NCBI RefSeq assembly: GCF_900112335.1
Contig: NZ_FOLG01000001.1
Coordinates: 186,001-250,000 of the forward strand
DNA from: Tropicimonas isoalkanivorans
Lineage (GTDB): Bacteria; Pseudomonadota; Alphaproteobacteria; Rhodobacterales; Rhodobacteraceae
Direction of reading: 5' to 3'
Length of the DNA stretch: 64,000 nt
Positions 16,952 through 26,302 of the stretch are shown here, piece after piece. A model generated the notes under the pieces. The model was not told the DNA's origin, did not search any database, and saw only the letters and a program-made list of their open reading frames with translations. Positions within the stretch are counted from its first letter, which is position 1. Each line of letters begins with the position of its first letter. A program made the position numbers and the translations under genes.

Positions 16952-18142
16952 TGACAGCGCCGCGATGACCGTCGGGATCTCCCGCGGGCGGAGGCAGACC
17001 GGGTTCACCATGAGGCATCTTGGCCGGAACGGGTCTATGCCCGTATGCACCGGCTCGTCCCAGCCCACGAGGGCGGCGCGCAATTGTGCGGCCGCATTGG
17101 CATTTTCGCAGGAGAGCACCACGACCGGGATTGCGCCGGTATCGTCCGCACCCTCAATTGTGGCCTCGCACCCCGGCGGCAGAGTGCTTCCGACGACGAT
17201 CTGCTCGCAGACCGCGAGCCAGTGCGCGTGGCGCACCGCATCGCCTTCGGCGACGAAATGGTCAAGCGCGGCCAAAAGCCCGAAGACCTCGTGCTTGCCG
17301 ACCTTGCAGCACCGCCCGATTCCCTGACGTGGCAGGCCGGGGAGTGTCGCCTTGTCTATGAAGTCGGCCGGAGGATGCCAACTCGACCAGTCGACATCCA
17401 TGTCGAGCATTTGCAGTGCCGCCGAGGCCACAAGGTCCCGCCGCCCGCAAAGAATACCGGTTCCGGCCGGTCCGCCGAGGACCTTCCCGCCGGAATAGAC
17501 GACAAGGTCCGCGCCTTCTGCGATGAAGCGCCTGAGATTGTCAGCCGGTGGCAGTTCAGCCGCGGCATCGACGATCAAGGGCAGGCCATGCCGCTTCGCG
17601 ACGTCCGCAACCGCCGCGAGGGCCGGCCGCGTCTGGTCGCTCTGGACGTAGTGGATGGCGGCGGTGTGCGGGCCGATGGCACTTTCGTACTCCCAAGGCT
17701 CGGCATCGCGGATCCCCGCCCCGGCGAGCGCCTCGGGCAGTCCGATCTCGATCAGGCGCGCGCCCGACGTGCGAAGGGCATGGTCGTAGCCATTGCGCTG
17801 GCCTCGGGCGACGACGATCTCCGAACGGTCCCCCGGCTCCGGCAGCGCGTTCATGCGCGCAACGTCGAACCCGGCGAGACACGCAGCCGCGGCGAGTAGC
17901 AGGCCGGACGACGCGCCTGCCGTGACCAGGCCCGCTTCCGCGCCCGTCGCCGCCGCGATGGCCCGGGAGGCGTGGGCCTGCACCTCGAACATGTCCGCCG
18001 AAACGGCATCCGCCTCCGCCATCGCCTCCAGAACACCGGGCGCGAGCGGCCCGCCGGAGAGGCGTGTCAACGTTCCTGCGGCATTGATGATGGTTGGACA
18101 GCCTCGCAAGGCCGCCTGCCGGGGGTCGGACCGCACTGCCAC
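16946..18142 (-). CDS. SelA-like PLP-dependent enzyme (ammonia-lyase/aminotransferase class)
   Basis: A 398-residue fold-type I PLP enzyme of the SelA/DgaE/YhfS group. It has the start motif PTIINAAGTLTRLSGGPL near residue 16, the pocket GLVTAGASSGLLLAAAACLAG near 71, the cofactor Asp in LIVDAAAELPP at about 192 and the Schiff-base lysine in VVYSGGKVLGGPAGTG at about 220. Family members include D-glucosaminate-6-phosphate ammonia-lyase and selenocysteine synthase; no tRNA-binding context is present, so a catabolic lyase is more likely. It is the last gene of the ROK/ABC operon, 6 bases after the aldolase-like gene. Its exact substrate is unknown. Confidence 0.78.
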   Translation of the reverse strand: MAVRSDPRQAALRGCPTIINAAGTLTRLSGGPLAPGVLEAMAEADAVSADMFEVQAHASRAIAAATGAEAGLVTAGASSGLLLAAAACLAGFDVARMNALPEPGDRSEIVVARGQRNGYDHALRTSGARLIEIGLPEALAGAGIRDAEPWEYESAIGPHTAAIHYVQSDQTRPALAAVADVAKRHGLPLIVDAAAELPPADNLRRFIAEGADLVVYSGGKVLGGPAGTGILCGRRDLVASAALQMLDMDVDWSSWHPPADFIDKATLPGLPRQGIGRCCKVGKHEVFGLLAALDHFVAEGDAVRHAHWLAVCEQIVVGSTLPPGCEATIEGADDTGAIPVVVLSCENANAAAQLRAALVGWDEPVHTGIDPFRPRCLMVNPVCLRPREIPTVIAALSG

Positions 18143-18148
18143 CCTGCC

Positions 18149-19249
18149 CTACCAGACCAGCCCGCGCGCATCGACGCGGGTCAGGCCGAGGAGCTTGCCG
18201 CCCTGGCTCAGCGCGACCCGGTCGAATAGATTGCTCACCGGGCAGGCGTGGTTCGGCAGCACGTCGAGCACATCGCCAACTTTCGGCTTTCGGTCGGTGC
18301 CGGAGATGTCGAGGTAGCCATGCTCCTCGTTGAGCTTGTAGACCCGCGCATCCTCCAGATCTGGCACGCAGCCGAAGTCCTGCAGCCCGATCAGGTCGCT
18401 CGTCAGGGCCTTGGAACCGGCATCAAGGATGGCGCGGTCCTCCGTCGGCACGCTCACCACCGTCGTTCGCACCATCAGGGCGCAGTCCGAATGCGTGCAG
18501 GCACCCGTCGCAATCAGCGAGCGGTCGAAGTAGACGTAGGTGCCAGCCCGGTATTCGGTCGCCACGCCGAGCCCCTCATCGCTCCACATCTCCGGCGAGC
18601 CGCCCGTGCTGACCACGTGCGTTTCGAGCCCGGCGTCGGCGATAAGGTCCCGCGCCTCGGTCAGAATGGCGGCGGCCGCTGTCCGGGTGCCCGTGGCCGG
18701 ATAGGTCATGAGTCCGCTGTAGCGGGCCCCCTCGGTGCGGTCGATCAGCAACGCCAATTCGCGCGCCTTCAGCGGGCTCTGCACCCCGTTGCGGCCAGCG
18801 CCAGTCTCGCATTCGACCAGAATGTCGATCTCCCGCCCCGCGCTCCGCCCGGCCGCGCCGATTCCCGCGACGACCTCGGCATTGTCGGCCACCAGAGAGA
18901 TGCTGGTCCGCCTTGCCAAAGCCGCAAGGCGCTTGAGCTTGGGCGCGCCGACCACGTTGAATGTCATCAGGATGTCGGATATGCCGGCATCCGCCATAAC
19001 CTCGGCCTCCCCCAGCTTCTGAACGCAGATACCCCGCGCCCCGACGTCCATTTGGAACCGCGCCAGTCCGGTCAGCTTGTGGGTCTTGACATGCGGCCGA
19101 TTGGCGAGCCCGAGCTGGTCGCACCGCGCCTGCCAGCGGCGGATATTCCTCTCGGCCACGTCGAGATCCACCACCGGAACCGGCGTTTCGAGCATAGCAT
19201 CCTCGACCGGCTCGATGTCGAAATAGGTTTCGATTCCGCGCGCGGTCAT
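18149..19249 (-). CDS. D-threonine aldolase / D-serine dehydratase-like (DSD1) PLP enzyme
   Basis: A 366-residue fold-type III PLP enzyme with an alanine-racemase-like barrel. The Schiff-base lysine is in RPHVKTHK at about residue 55, and the C-terminal domain ends in VLPNHACPVSNL, where the His-x-Cys pair matches the metal ligands of D-serine dehydratase relatives. Such enzymes cleave or dehydrate D-beta-hydroxy amino acids, giving an aldehyde plus amino acid or an enamine. ATGA overlap with the upstream SDR gene shows tight coupling. With the SelA-like enzyme it suggests breakdown of an unusual D-amino compound brought in by the operon's ABC importer. Confidence 0.85.
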   Translation of the reverse strand: MTARGIETYFDIEPVEDAMLETPVPVVDLDVAERNIRRWQARCDQLGLANRPHVKTHKLTGLARFQMDVGARGICVQKLGEAEVMADAGISDILMTFNVVGAPKLKRLAALARRTSISLVADNAEVVAGIGAAGRSAGREIDILVECETGAGRNGVQSPLKARELALLIDRTEGARYSGLMTYPATGTRTAAAAILTEARDLIADAGLETHVVSTGGSPEMWSDEGLGVATEYRAGTYVYFDRSLIATGACTHSDCALMVRTTVVSVPTEDRAILDAGSKALTSDLIGLQDFGCVPDLEDARVYKLNEEHGYLDISGTDRKPKVGDVLDVLPNHACPVSNLFDRVALSQGGKLLGLTRVDARGLVW

Positions 19250-20016
19250 GACGGGGTGATCCGGAAGTCGCTGCCCTCCGGGAGCAGCTGCCCGCCGTCG
19301 ACGACGATGGTCGTTCCGGTGACATAGGCCGCGTCGTCGGATGCCAGGTAGAGAAACGCGTTCGCGACGTCTTCCGGCGTCCCCATTCGGCCGAGCGGGA
19401 TCGACCGCGCCATGCCTTCGATGAATTCGGGGCTGCGATGCGACTTCATCCCGTCGGTCAGGATGTTGCCGGGCTCCACCCCGTTGACGGTGATGCCGTA
19501 CCCCGCGAACTCCAGCGCCGCCGCCCGGATGAACCCGTTGATCCCGGCCTTGCTGGCCGAGTAGTGGCCGTGACCGGGGCTGGTGACGTGTGGCCCGGTG
19601 ATCGACGAGGTAAAGATCATGCGCCCCGACCCTTGTGCCTTCATCGGGGGCAGCGCGGCCCGTGCGGCAAGGAAACAGCCGCCGAGATTGACCGCCATCA
19701 CCTTCGCCCACTCCTCCGGGCTGGTGTTTTCGATCAGCGTCCAGGGATAGATCCCGGCGTTCTGGACCAGGATGTCGAGACGGCCGAACTTGTCCACCGC
19801 CGCAGCAACGGCGCGTTCCGCCTCCTCGGCATCGGAGATGTCGGTGCGAATGTAGAGGCCACCGAGACTGTCGGCGAGGGCCGTGCCCGCGTCGTCCTCC
19901 AGATCGGCGATCACGACTCCGGCCCCTTCGGCGGCGAAGCGCACGGCGATTCCGCCGCCGATGCCCCGCGCCCCACCGACAACCAGTGCAACTTTTCCGT
20001 TCAGCCGTCCGTTCAC
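19246..20016 (-). CDS. SDR-family oxidoreductase
   Basis: A 256-residue classical short-chain dehydrogenase. NAD-binding GGARGIGGGIA near residue 14, NAG in VQNAGIYPW near 87, catalytic Ser in FTSSITGPH near 140 and the YxxxK pair in YSASKAG near 153. It oxidises or reduces a hydroxyl group; the C-terminal VVDGGQLLPEG is typical. The start is GTG at 20016 with GAGGGAGAAA upstream and overlaps the permease stop by four bases, so expression depends on the transporter gene. A dehydrogenase between the importer and two PLP enzymes suggests oxidation of the imported alcohol before cleavage. Confidence 0.88.
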   Translation of the reverse strand: MNGRLNGKVALVVGGARGIGGGIAVRFAAEGAGVVIADLEDDAGTALADSLGGLYIRTDISDAEEAERAVAAAVDKFGRLDILVQNAGIYPWTLIENTSPEEWAKVMAVNLGGCFLAARAALPPMKAQGSGRMIFTSSITGPHVTSPGHGHYSASKAGINGFIRAAALEFAGYGITVNGVEPGNILTDGMKSHRSPEFIEGMARSIPLGRMGTPEDVANAFLYLASDDAAYVTGTTIVVDGGQLLPEGSDFRITPS

Positions 20017-21008
20017 AGCAGTTTCTCCCTCAGCCGCAGCTTGAAAGTGTCGAGCAGCACCGCCGCCAGCACAAGGCCACCGAGGATCATCTGCGTAAAA
20101 TGCGCCGGCAGGCCCATGAGGTTGATGGCGGTGTGTATGGAATAAAGCAACAGGACCCCGGCATAGACGCCGGGTAACTTGCCGATGCCGCCCTTCAGGC
20201 TGACGCCGCCGATCACGACGGCTGCGAAGGCGTTGAAGAGCATTCCCACGCCAAGGTTCGCCGTAGCGCCCGAGGTGCGGATCGCCAGCAGCCAGCCTGC
20301 CAAACCGGCCAGAACCCCGGCGACGATGAAGCTCGACCACAGGATCCGGTCGCTGTTGATACCGGCGCGGAATGTGGCGTCCTTGTTGCCACCCACCAGC
20401 GTGATGTACCGGCCGAAAGTCGTCTTTGCCATGACGAAGGCGAAGATCGCGAAGCAGAGGACGGAGATCCAGGCCAGAAGCGGCACGCCGAGGATATCTT
20501 CCATCCCGATGATGCGGATCGACGGCGCAAGATTTTGGGCGCTGCGCCCGCCCGAAATCGCCACGACGAGGCCGCGCACCCAGATGAAGGACGCCAGGGT
20601 CACGATGAAGGCGGACATGCCGACCCGGATCACGAAGAACCCGTTCAGAAACCCGATGATGCCGCCGACGGCCAGGGCAATCAGGAGCGAGACAACCGGC
20701 ATCAGCCAGGCCGGGGAAAACGAGATCCCCATGCCGACGCCGCTCGAAGCGAAGAGCATGCCCGTCACCATGGCCGAGAGGGCCGCGGTCGACTCCACGG
20801 AAAGGTCGAGGTTGCCGGCGATGATCACGATGGCAAGGCCGATCGCCATCACCCCGACGAATGTGGATTGCTCGAAAATGTTCGCGAAGATTCCGAACTG
20901 GAAATAGTTCGGGATTGTCGCCGAGAACACGGCAAGGACGACGATGAGCATCAGCCAGACCAGGTTGTCGAGCAGAAATTCAATGGTGGCGCGGCGCGCT
21001 GGTGACAT
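20013..21008 (-). CDS. ribose-type ABC transporter permease (RbsC family)
   Basis: A 331-residue inner-membrane permease with about nine hydrophobic segments. Family motifs are AIGLAIVIIAGNLDLSVES near residue 55, the coupling-helix region LVGGNKDATFRAGIN near 205 and VVIGGVSLKGGIGKLPGVYAG near 270. It forms the translocation pore of the carbohydrate-uptake (CUT2) importer with the ATPase and binding protein encoded upstream. It starts after the hairpin that follows the binding-protein gene and its stop overlaps the SDR start. Confidence 0.92.
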   Translation of the reverse strand: MSPARRATIEFLLDNLVWLMLIVVLAVFSATIPNYFQFGIFANIFEQSTFVGVMAIGLAIVIIAGNLDLSVESTAALSAMVTGMLFASSGVGMGISFSPAWLMPVVSLLIALAVGGIIGFLNGFFVIRVGMSAFIVTLASFIWVRGLVVAISGGRSAQNLAPSIRIIGMEDILGVPLLAWISVLCFAIFAFVMAKTTFGRYITLVGGNKDATFRAGINSDRILWSSFIVAGVLAGLAGWLLAIRTSGATANLGVGMLFNAFAAVVIGGVSLKGGIGKLPGVYAGVLLLYSIHTAINLMGLPAHFTQMILGGLVLAAVLLDTFKLRLREKLL

Positions 21009-21030
21009 GGAATGGCCCTTGTTCGAAGTG

Positions 21031-21059
21031 CCGCCGGGCCACGCGATGCAGCCCGGCGG
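21031..21059 (-). terminator. intercistronic hairpin after ABC binding-protein gene
   Basis: Perfect 9-bp inverted repeat CCGCCGGGC (21031-21039) and GCCCGGCGG (21051-21059) with an 11-base loop, 15 bases after the binding-protein stop (minus strand) and before the permease ATG. No T-run, so probably a partial terminator or 3'-protecting stem. Confidence 0.55.
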
Positions 21060-21074
21060 ATGGCGTTCGTTGTG

Positions 21075-22115
21075 TTACTTGACCGGTTCGATCGGGCCTT
21101 CGGGCGCCTTCAGGTTCCCCCAGAAGCGGGCCTCGTCCACGTTTTCGGGCGTGATTGCGGCGCCGGGGATCTTGAGATCCGGGCCCCAGTCTTCGATCGT
21201 CAGTTCCGACTCAAGGCCGAGCACCTCATACATGCCGGGCTCCAGCTCCTCGCCGTTCGCGACCTTGTCAGCGAACATCGCCAAAGCCGCGGCCTGGGCA
21301 TAGAGCGGCTGCTCGACTTCGACTTGCTCCCAACCCTGCCGGATCAGGTCGAGGCCCACGGGCGCGCCGTTGGAGGACACCAGCATCACGTCGCCCGGCT
21401 GCTTGCCAGCGGACTCGAGCGAGGCGACCGCGGCCACCGCCAAGTGCGCCGCATGCACGAAGATCAGGTCGATATCGGGGTTCGCCAGCAGTTGATCTGC
21501 CACGATAGAGCCGGCGTTGGAGGCTTCCCACTGCATCGCCGGTTTGGTGATAATCTCGACATCCGGGTAGTCGGCCATCAATTCCTCGAACCCCTTCTGG
21601 ATATCGAGCGTGTACGGGTCGCCGGGATCGCCGAGAACCTGCAGGACCTTGCCTTTGACCTCGCCATTCTTCTCCTCAAGGAGCCGCTGGATTTCGCCGG
21701 CGGCAACGTGACCGATCTCGACCGTTCCCGCGACCGAGGTGAAGTCCGACTCCGTCGAGGTGATCTGCCGGTCGAAGATCATCACCGGCACGCCGGCTTC
21801 CCGCGCCTTGTCGATGTAGGGCGCCAGCGCGTTGAAATCGACGGCCGCAAGGATGATGGCCTTGGGATTGGTCAGGATGGCCGTGTCCATCTGCCCTTGC
21901 TGGACGTCGGTCTTGTTGTCGGCGTTCAGCGTTTCCACCTCATAGCCGACCTGCCCCATGAAGCTCTCGATCGCACTGACGGATTCTGTCTGGAACTCGT
22001 CCAGCAGCGTCGGAACCATGTAGTAGATCTTGCCCTTGTCCTGGGCAAAAGCGGCGGATGCGAGCGCCAGGCCCGCGACTGCGGCGCCGATGGCCGTTTT
22101 CAGAATACTTCTCAT
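21075..22115 (-). CDS. ribose-type ABC transporter substrate-binding protein
   Basis: A 346-residue periplasmic binding protein of the RbsB type. It has a cleavable signal peptide ([20 protein letters not shown], cut after AFA near residue 24) and the fold's repeated motifs, such as [20 protein letters not shown] near residue 68 and [11 protein letters not shown] near 110. It captures the ligand for the permease and ATPase of this operon. The ATG at 22115 overlaps the ATPase stop by four bases. The ligand is not readable from sequence; sugars, polyols or derivatives are usual for the family. A strong hairpin follows the gene. Confidence 0.9.
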   Translation of the reverse strand: MRSILKTAIGAAVAGLALASAAFAQDKGKIYYMVPTLLDEFQTESVSAIESFMGQVGYEVETLNADNKTDVQQGQMDTAILTNPKAIILAAVDFNALAPYIDKAREAGVPVMIFDRQITSTESDFTSVAGTVEIGHVAAGEIQRLLEEKNGEVKGKVLQVLGDPGDPYTLDIQKGFEELMADYPDVEIITKPAMQWEASNAGSIVADQLLANPDIDLIFVHAAHLAVAAVASLESAGKQPGDVMLVSSNGAPVGLDLIRQGWEQVEVEQPLYAQAAALAMFADKVANGEELEPGMYEVLGLESELTIEDWGPDLKIPGAAITPENVDEARFWGNLKAPEGPIEPVK

Positions 22116-22930
22116 AGCCTGGTCTTCTCCCGTTGATATGCCGGGTCGGAATTGCCCCCATCCCCGTCCGTCCCGGCATCGGACAGGGTTCCACCGGTGA
22201 TCAGGTCGATCACCTTTTCGGGGGTCGTCTCTTCGCGCTTCAGATCGCCCGCGACCGCGCCCTGCCGAATGACGACGAGACGGTCCGCGACCTGGAAGGC
22301 CTGTTCCATGATGTGCGTGATGACGATGACGCCGATGCCGCCGGCGGCGACGCGGCGGATCATCTCCAGCCCGCGGCGCGTCTGCTCCACCCCGAGCGCC
22401 GCGAAAGGCTCGTCGAGCACAACGAGCTTGCCGCCCCAATGCACGAACCGGTTGAGCTCGATCGCCTGACGCTGGCCGCCCGACAGGTTCTCCACATTCA
22501 CCCGCAGCGATGGAATTTTGGTGCCGGCATTCCGCATGGCTTCGGCGACCACCTTCTCCATCTCGCGCTCCTGAAGAACCGGGATGCCGAGGTAGCGCTT
22601 GGTTATCTCGCGCCCCATGAAGAAGTTCGCGACAACGTCGGCGTTCGTGCAGAGCGACAGGTCCTGGTAGACGGTTTCGATTCCTGCCGCCTTGGCTTCC
22701 TTCGGCGAAGCGAAGTACCGTTCCTCGCCTTCGAACATGAGCCGTCCCGAAGATGGCGGATAGGTTCCGGCGATGATCTTCACCAGCGTAGACTTGCCCG
22801 CACCGTTGTCTCCAAGCAGCGCCACCACCTCACCCCTGGACACTGTCATATCGACGCCGCGCAGGGCCTCGATCGCACCGAAGTGCTTCTTGATCCGTTC
22901 CAGCTTCAGCAACGGCTCACCGTCGGTCAT
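22112..22930 (-). CDS. ABC transporter ATPase, single-domain CUT2 type
   Basis: A 272-residue ATPase with one nucleotide-binding domain: Walker [10 protein letters not shown] at 40-48, signature [11 protein letters not shown] near 150 and Walker [14 protein letters not shown] near 170. Most ribose-type importers use a double-domain ATPase of about 500 residues, so this short, FrcA-like form must act as a homodimer. The Walker B aspartate-glutamate pair and a downstream His (VIVITHI) are intact, so it should be active. It overlaps both neighbours by four bases in the ROK operon. Confidence 0.9.
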   Translation of the reverse strand: MTDGEPLLKLERIKKHFGAIEALRGVDMTVSRGEVVALLGDNGAGKSTLVKIIAGTYPPSSGRLMFEGEERYFASPKEAKAAGIETVYQDLSLCTNADVVANFFMGREITKRYLGIPVLQEREMEKVVAEAMRNAGTKIPSLRVNVENLSGGQRQAIELNRFVHWGGKLVVLDEPFAALGVEQTRRGLEMIRRVAAGGIGVIVITHIMEQAFQVADRLVVIRQGAVAGDLKREETTPEKVIDLITGGTLSDAGTDGDGGNSDPAYQREKTRL

Positions 22931-24102
22931 GCGGCACTCTCCTTTTCGCGGGAGCGATCGAGGGGATCGCCGATGTCGTCTTTCGGCTCGTTTGCCGGCG
23001 GCGGTTCCGGCGAGAAGACGCGGGAGACCGCAAGAGACGCGGCCCCTAGCAGGACAGCATCCGCGCCGCCGTCGGACAGCACAACGCGCGGGACCGTCCG
23101 ATCCTGGCGCGCTGCAAGGGAATTGGGCAGGTCGTCAGCAAGCTCGAGCAACTTCCGACGCAATTCGACCGGGGCAACGCCGCCGAGAACGACGGTTTCA
23201 GGGTCGAAGAGGTTCTCGATGGTGACGATGGCCGCACGGAAGATCGGCGCGATCTCCTCCAGCCAGGCCTCCTCCCCGATCTCCGCGACCCGCCGGTCGT
23301 ACGCTTCCAGTGAGACGTAGCGTTCCAGGCAGCCCCGGTTGCCACACGCGCACAGCTCGCCGCCGGGAACGAGCGGGACGTGGCCGATCTCACCGGCGTT
23401 TCCCCATGCGCCGCGCATCACGCGACTGTTGTAGATGATGGAACCGCCCAGCCCCACGCCGAGGAAAAGGTAGTAGAAATTATCCAGCCGGTCGCCGAGC
23501 CCATAGAGCCGTTCGCCATGAGCCGCCGCAGCGCTGTCCACGTCCACGAAGACCGGGAACGGGACCGCCGCCTTCAGGCGGTCGTACACGTCCACGCCGC
23601 CCCAGGTCTGCATCGTGGTCGGCCCGACGAAACTCATGGATTCGATGTCGAAGGGACCCGGAAGGGCCAGTCCGACGCCGATCACCCGGTCTGGCGACCA
23701 GCCGTCTACAAGTTCGGAGACCATGTCCGAGATCCATGCGAAGGCCCGGTCGGCTGAGATCTGGGTTTCTTGCAATACGCGCCGGCCGAGGAGCCGGCCG
23801 GACAGGTTGATGACCCCCGCTTCGATGCCGCGCGGCGTTACGTAGATGCCGCAGGCGCAGCCGCCGTCGGGGTTGACCTGAAGGGACGGCGCAGGAAATC
23901 CGCGGCCCTTCGGCTTGCCGGGCGTCAGGGAGACAAACCCACCCTCGTGAAGTTCGGCGGTGATGGTGGACACGGTCTGGACCGTCAGCCCGATCCGGCG
24001 TGCAATCTCGGCGCGGGAGATCGGCCCATGCTGGCGGATCGCCTCCAGGACAATCCTCCGATTGTGCGGTCGCCCCAGCTCCTGATTGGTCCCTTTAAGC
24101 AT
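22927..24102 (-). CDS. ROK-family transcriptional regulator (NagC/XylR type)
   Basis: A 391-residue regulator with an N-terminal winged helix (HGPISRAEIARRIGLTVQTV near residue 24) and a ROK sugar-kinase-like domain. The zinc motif CACGNRGCLE near 260 and GEIGHVPLVPGG near 245 are present, but the ATP-binding glycine motif near residue 85 is degenerate, consistent with a regulator and not a kinase. I chose ATG 24102 with GGAGAGGA upstream over a GTG four codons earlier. It is the first gene of the importer operon and so probably autoregulates it, responding to a sugar or sugar phosphate. Confidence 0.88.
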   Translation of the reverse strand: MLKGTNQELGRPHNRRIVLEAIRQHGPISRAEIARRIGLTVQTVSTITAELHEGGFVSLTPGKPKGRGFPAPSLQVNPDGGCACGIYVTPRGIEAGVINLSGRLLGRRVLQETQISADRAFAWISDMVSELVDGWSPDRVIGVGLALPGPFDIESMSFVGPTTMQTWGGVDVYDRLKAAVPFPVFVDVDSAAAAHGERLYGLGDRLDNFYYLFLGVGLGGSIIYNSRVMRGAWGNAGEIGHVPLVPGGELCACGNRGCLERYVSLEAYDRRVAEIGEEAWLEEIAPIFRAAIVTIENLFDPETVVLGGVAPVELRRKLLELADDLPNSLAARQDRTVPRVVLSDGGADAVLLGAASLAVSRVFSPEPPPANEPKDDIGDPLDRSREKESAA

Positions 24103-24124
24103 CGTCCTCTCCACGCGTGAATCG

Positions 24125-24154
24125 AGGATAGGGACAAATCCGTCTTTCAGTCAA
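24125..24154 (-). promoter_or_regulatory. sigma70-type promoter for ROK/ABC operon
   Basis: On the minus strand, TTGACT (24154-24149) and TATCCT (24130-24125) are separated by 18 bases and lie 22-52 bases upstream of the ROK ATG. An AT-rich inverted repeat GAATT-AAA-AATTC at 24162-24174 abuts the upstream side and could be the ROK operator. Both are pattern matches only. Confidence 0.45.
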
Positions 24155-24260
24155 ATGATCTGAATTAAAAATTCGGGCAGCGCAAACTCAACGCGCGCTT
24201 GCACGGAACGCTGCCAATTGGCGGTCACGAAAGATTGGAAAGTGGGCGGTTCGTGGCGCC

Positions 24261-25070
24261 CTATTCGGCGGCAAGCCCGTTCCTGCCGGCCTCGCGGCTG
24301 TCGAGACGCCGGGAAAGTTCACGCCCGGCTTCGACGAGCGCGGCGCGATAGTCGGCGTAATGCGCCATGGCGTCCTCTTTGGGCGCCACGATGCAGACCG
24401 TGCTTTGGCACAGGCCGTCGGCATCGAGGACAGGGGCGGCAAAGCAGTGGGTGAAGTTGTCGGCAACACTGTCGAACGAAAAGAACTTCTCCGCCCACGC
24501 CTTACGCACGCTGGCGATGAAGTCTCGCGGCGCGATGGAGCCGCCATTGGAATACGTGAAGTCGTCCGGCGGAATCAGATCGAGGATCTCGTCATCGGAG
24601 AGGTGACCGAGCAACAGCCTGCCAGAGGCCGTCCATGGGATCGGGGTGCGTTCGCCGACGTCCGAACTGATGCGGAACGGGCGGCTGCCCTCGTTCATCA
24701 TGGCGACGTAGTACTTGTCGCCATCCAGCATGCAGAGCTGCGAAGTCTCCCGTGTTTTCGCGGTGATCCCCTCCAGCACCGGGCGCGCGTGTCGCGTGAC
24801 GTCGAACCCCTTGAGATAGTTCACGCCCCAGAAATGGAGTTTGCGCCCCAAGAAGACACGTCCCTCGGCATCCGTCCGTTCCAGCACGCCAGCCGTCGTC
24901 AGCAAACCGACGAGTTCGTAGATCGACGATTTGGGCGCCCCCATACCGGTCGCAATCTCGATCGGGCGCTGCGGTGCTCCCGCAGCGCACAGGTAATCGA
25001 GCAGGAGAAAGGCGCGTTCCAGGCCGCGTTCTTTGGTCCTTGTCTGCGGTTTCGGTGTCGACTGGCTCAT
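24261..25070 (-). CDS. IclR-family transcriptional regulator
   Basis: A 269-residue IclR-type regulator. The N-terminal winged helix spans RAFLLLDYLCAAG to LERTDAEGRVFLG (residues 18-75), with recognition helix APKSSIYELVGLL. The C-terminal effector domain has ETSQLCMLDGDKYYVAMMN near 108 and IPWTASGRLLLGHLSD near 145. It most likely controls the amino-acid importer/RidA operon of which it is the last gene, 52 bases after ridA. The start at 25070 has only a weak ribosome site, so the true start could differ. The effector is unknown. Confidence 0.85.
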   Translation of the reverse strand: MSQSTPKPQTRTKERGLERAFLLLDYLCAAGAPQRPIEIATGMGAPKSSIYELVGLLTTAGVLERTDAEGRVFLGRKLHFWGVNYLKGFDVTRHARPVLEGITAKTRETSQLCMLDGDKYYVAMMNEGSRPFRISSDVGERTPIPWTASGRLLLGHLSDDEILDLIPPDDFTYSNGGSIAPRDFIASVRKAWAEKFFSFDSVADNFTHCFAAPVLDADGLCQSTVCIVAPKEDAMAHYADYRAALVEAGRELSRRLDSREAGRNGLAAE

Positions 25071-25122
25071 CCCAAAGCAGATCCGTTTCCTCGGTCGGTC
25101 CACTTCACTTAGTGCATCCGGG

Positions 25123-25512
25123 TCAGGTTGTCTTGCGATAAGCGATACAGTCGAGTTCCACCTTGCAGTCCACAACCATCGACGACTGGACGCAGGCGCG
25201 CGCCGGCGGATGCTCCCCGAAATACTCTGCGAAGACCTTGTTGAAGCTCCAGAAGTCGCGGGCATCGTCCAGCCAGACCCCGATGCGCACGATGTCGGCG
25301 GCGCTGTAGCCCGCGTCTTCCACGATGGCGAGCATGTTGCGGATCGCTTGATGGGCCTGAACCACGATACCCCCGTCGATCACTTCGCCGTCCACCATGG
25401 GCGTCTGGCCCGACACATAGAGCCAGCCGTCGGCTTCGGTCGCCTTTGCAAAGGGAAGGGCCTGTTTTCCCGAGCCCTTTGATTCGTTCACACCATGTCT
25501 CTTGATCGTCAT
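25123..25512 (-). CDS. RidA-family enamine/imine deaminase
   Basis: A 129-residue RidA-family protein that hydrolyses reactive enamines and imines released by PLP enzymes to 2-oxoacids and ammonia. The substrate-binding arginine is in PPARACVQSSMVVDCKVELDC near residue 105, and GWLYVSGQTPMVDG near residue 30 is the conserved first strand. It lies 13 bases downstream of the ATPase gene in an amino-acid importer operon, which suggests it processes an intermediate of the imported amino acid. It may also protect against the enamines made by the neighbouring SelA-like and DSD1-like enzymes. Confidence 0.88.
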   Translation of the reverse strand: MTIKRHGVNESKGSGKQALPFAKATEADGWLYVSGQTPMVDGEVIDGGIVVQAHQAIRNMLAIVEDAGYSAADIVRIGVWLDDARDFWSFNKVFAEYFGEHPPARACVQSSMVVDCKVELDCIAYRKTT

Positions 25513-25525
25513 TGTCGGATCCTTC

Positions 25526-26293
25526 TCAGAATTTGGAGTTTTTCAGGAAGGCCGCGAGGCGTTCCGATTTCGGGTGGTAGAAAAGCTGGTCGGGCGAACC
25601 TTCCTCGGCGATGCGGCCATCCTGCATGAAGACGACCTTGTTCGACACGTCATGGGCGAACTGCATCTCGTGGGTCACCAGCAGCATGGTCATGCCGTCG
25701 GCTGCAAGCCCCTTGATCACCGACAGGACCTCGCCCACCAGTTCCGGGTCGAGTGCGGAGGTGACCTCGTCAAACAGCATGAGTTGCGGGTTCATGGCGA
25801 TGGCGCGGGCAATCGCCACCCGCTGCTGCTGCCCGCCGGAGAGTTGGCCGGGATAGTGATCCTTCCGATCCGCCATGCCCACGCGCTCCAGCCAGGATTC
25901 CGCGGTGGCATAGGCTTCGTCTTTGGACATCTTGCGGGTTTTGACCAGACCCAGCATGACGTTGCGGATCGCGCTCATGTGGGGGAAGAGGTTGAACTGC
26001 TGGAACGCCATGCCGGTCATCGCGCGCTGGCGGGCAATCTCGCGCTCTCGCAGGCGTACCCGCTTGCCATTCCGCTCGACATAGCCGATCTGCTCGCCGG
26101 CCACCGCGACGACGCCCTCCTCGTAATCCTCCAGCAGGTTCACGCAACGCAGCAGCGTGGTCTTCCCCGACCCGCTCGCCCCGATCAGGCTGACAACGTC
26201 GCTCTTCTGCATTGTCAGGTCGATGCCCTTCAGCACCTCGACCGAGCCGAAGCGCTTGTGCAGGTTCCTGATCTCGAGAACGGGGACAGTCAT
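25526..26293 (-). CDS. polar amino-acid ABC transporter ATPase (GlnQ/HisP family)
   Basis: A 255-residue ATPase of the polar amino-acid uptake family: Walker [10 protein letters not shown] near residue 38, signature [15 protein letters not shown] near 145 and Walker [16 protein letters not shown] near 167, with the family-specific [17 protein letters not shown] afterwards. It powers uptake through the two permeases upstream. The gene is 9 bases after the proximal permease gene and 13 bases before ridA. Confidence 0.93.
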   Translation of the reverse strand: MTVPVLEIRNLHKRFGSVEVLKGIDLTMQKSDVVSLIGASGSGKTTLLRCVNLLEDYEEGVVAVAGEQIGYVERNGKRVRLREREIARQRAMTGMAFQQFNLFPHMSAIRNVMLGLVKTRKMSKDEAYATAESWLERVGMADRKDHYPGQLSGGQQQRVAIARAIAMNPQLMLFDEVTSALDPELVGEVLSVIKGLAADGMTMLLVTHEMQFAHDVSNKVVFMQDGRIAEEGSPDQLFYHPKSERLAAFLKNSKF

Positions 26294-26302
26294 GGGCGGA
26301 CC

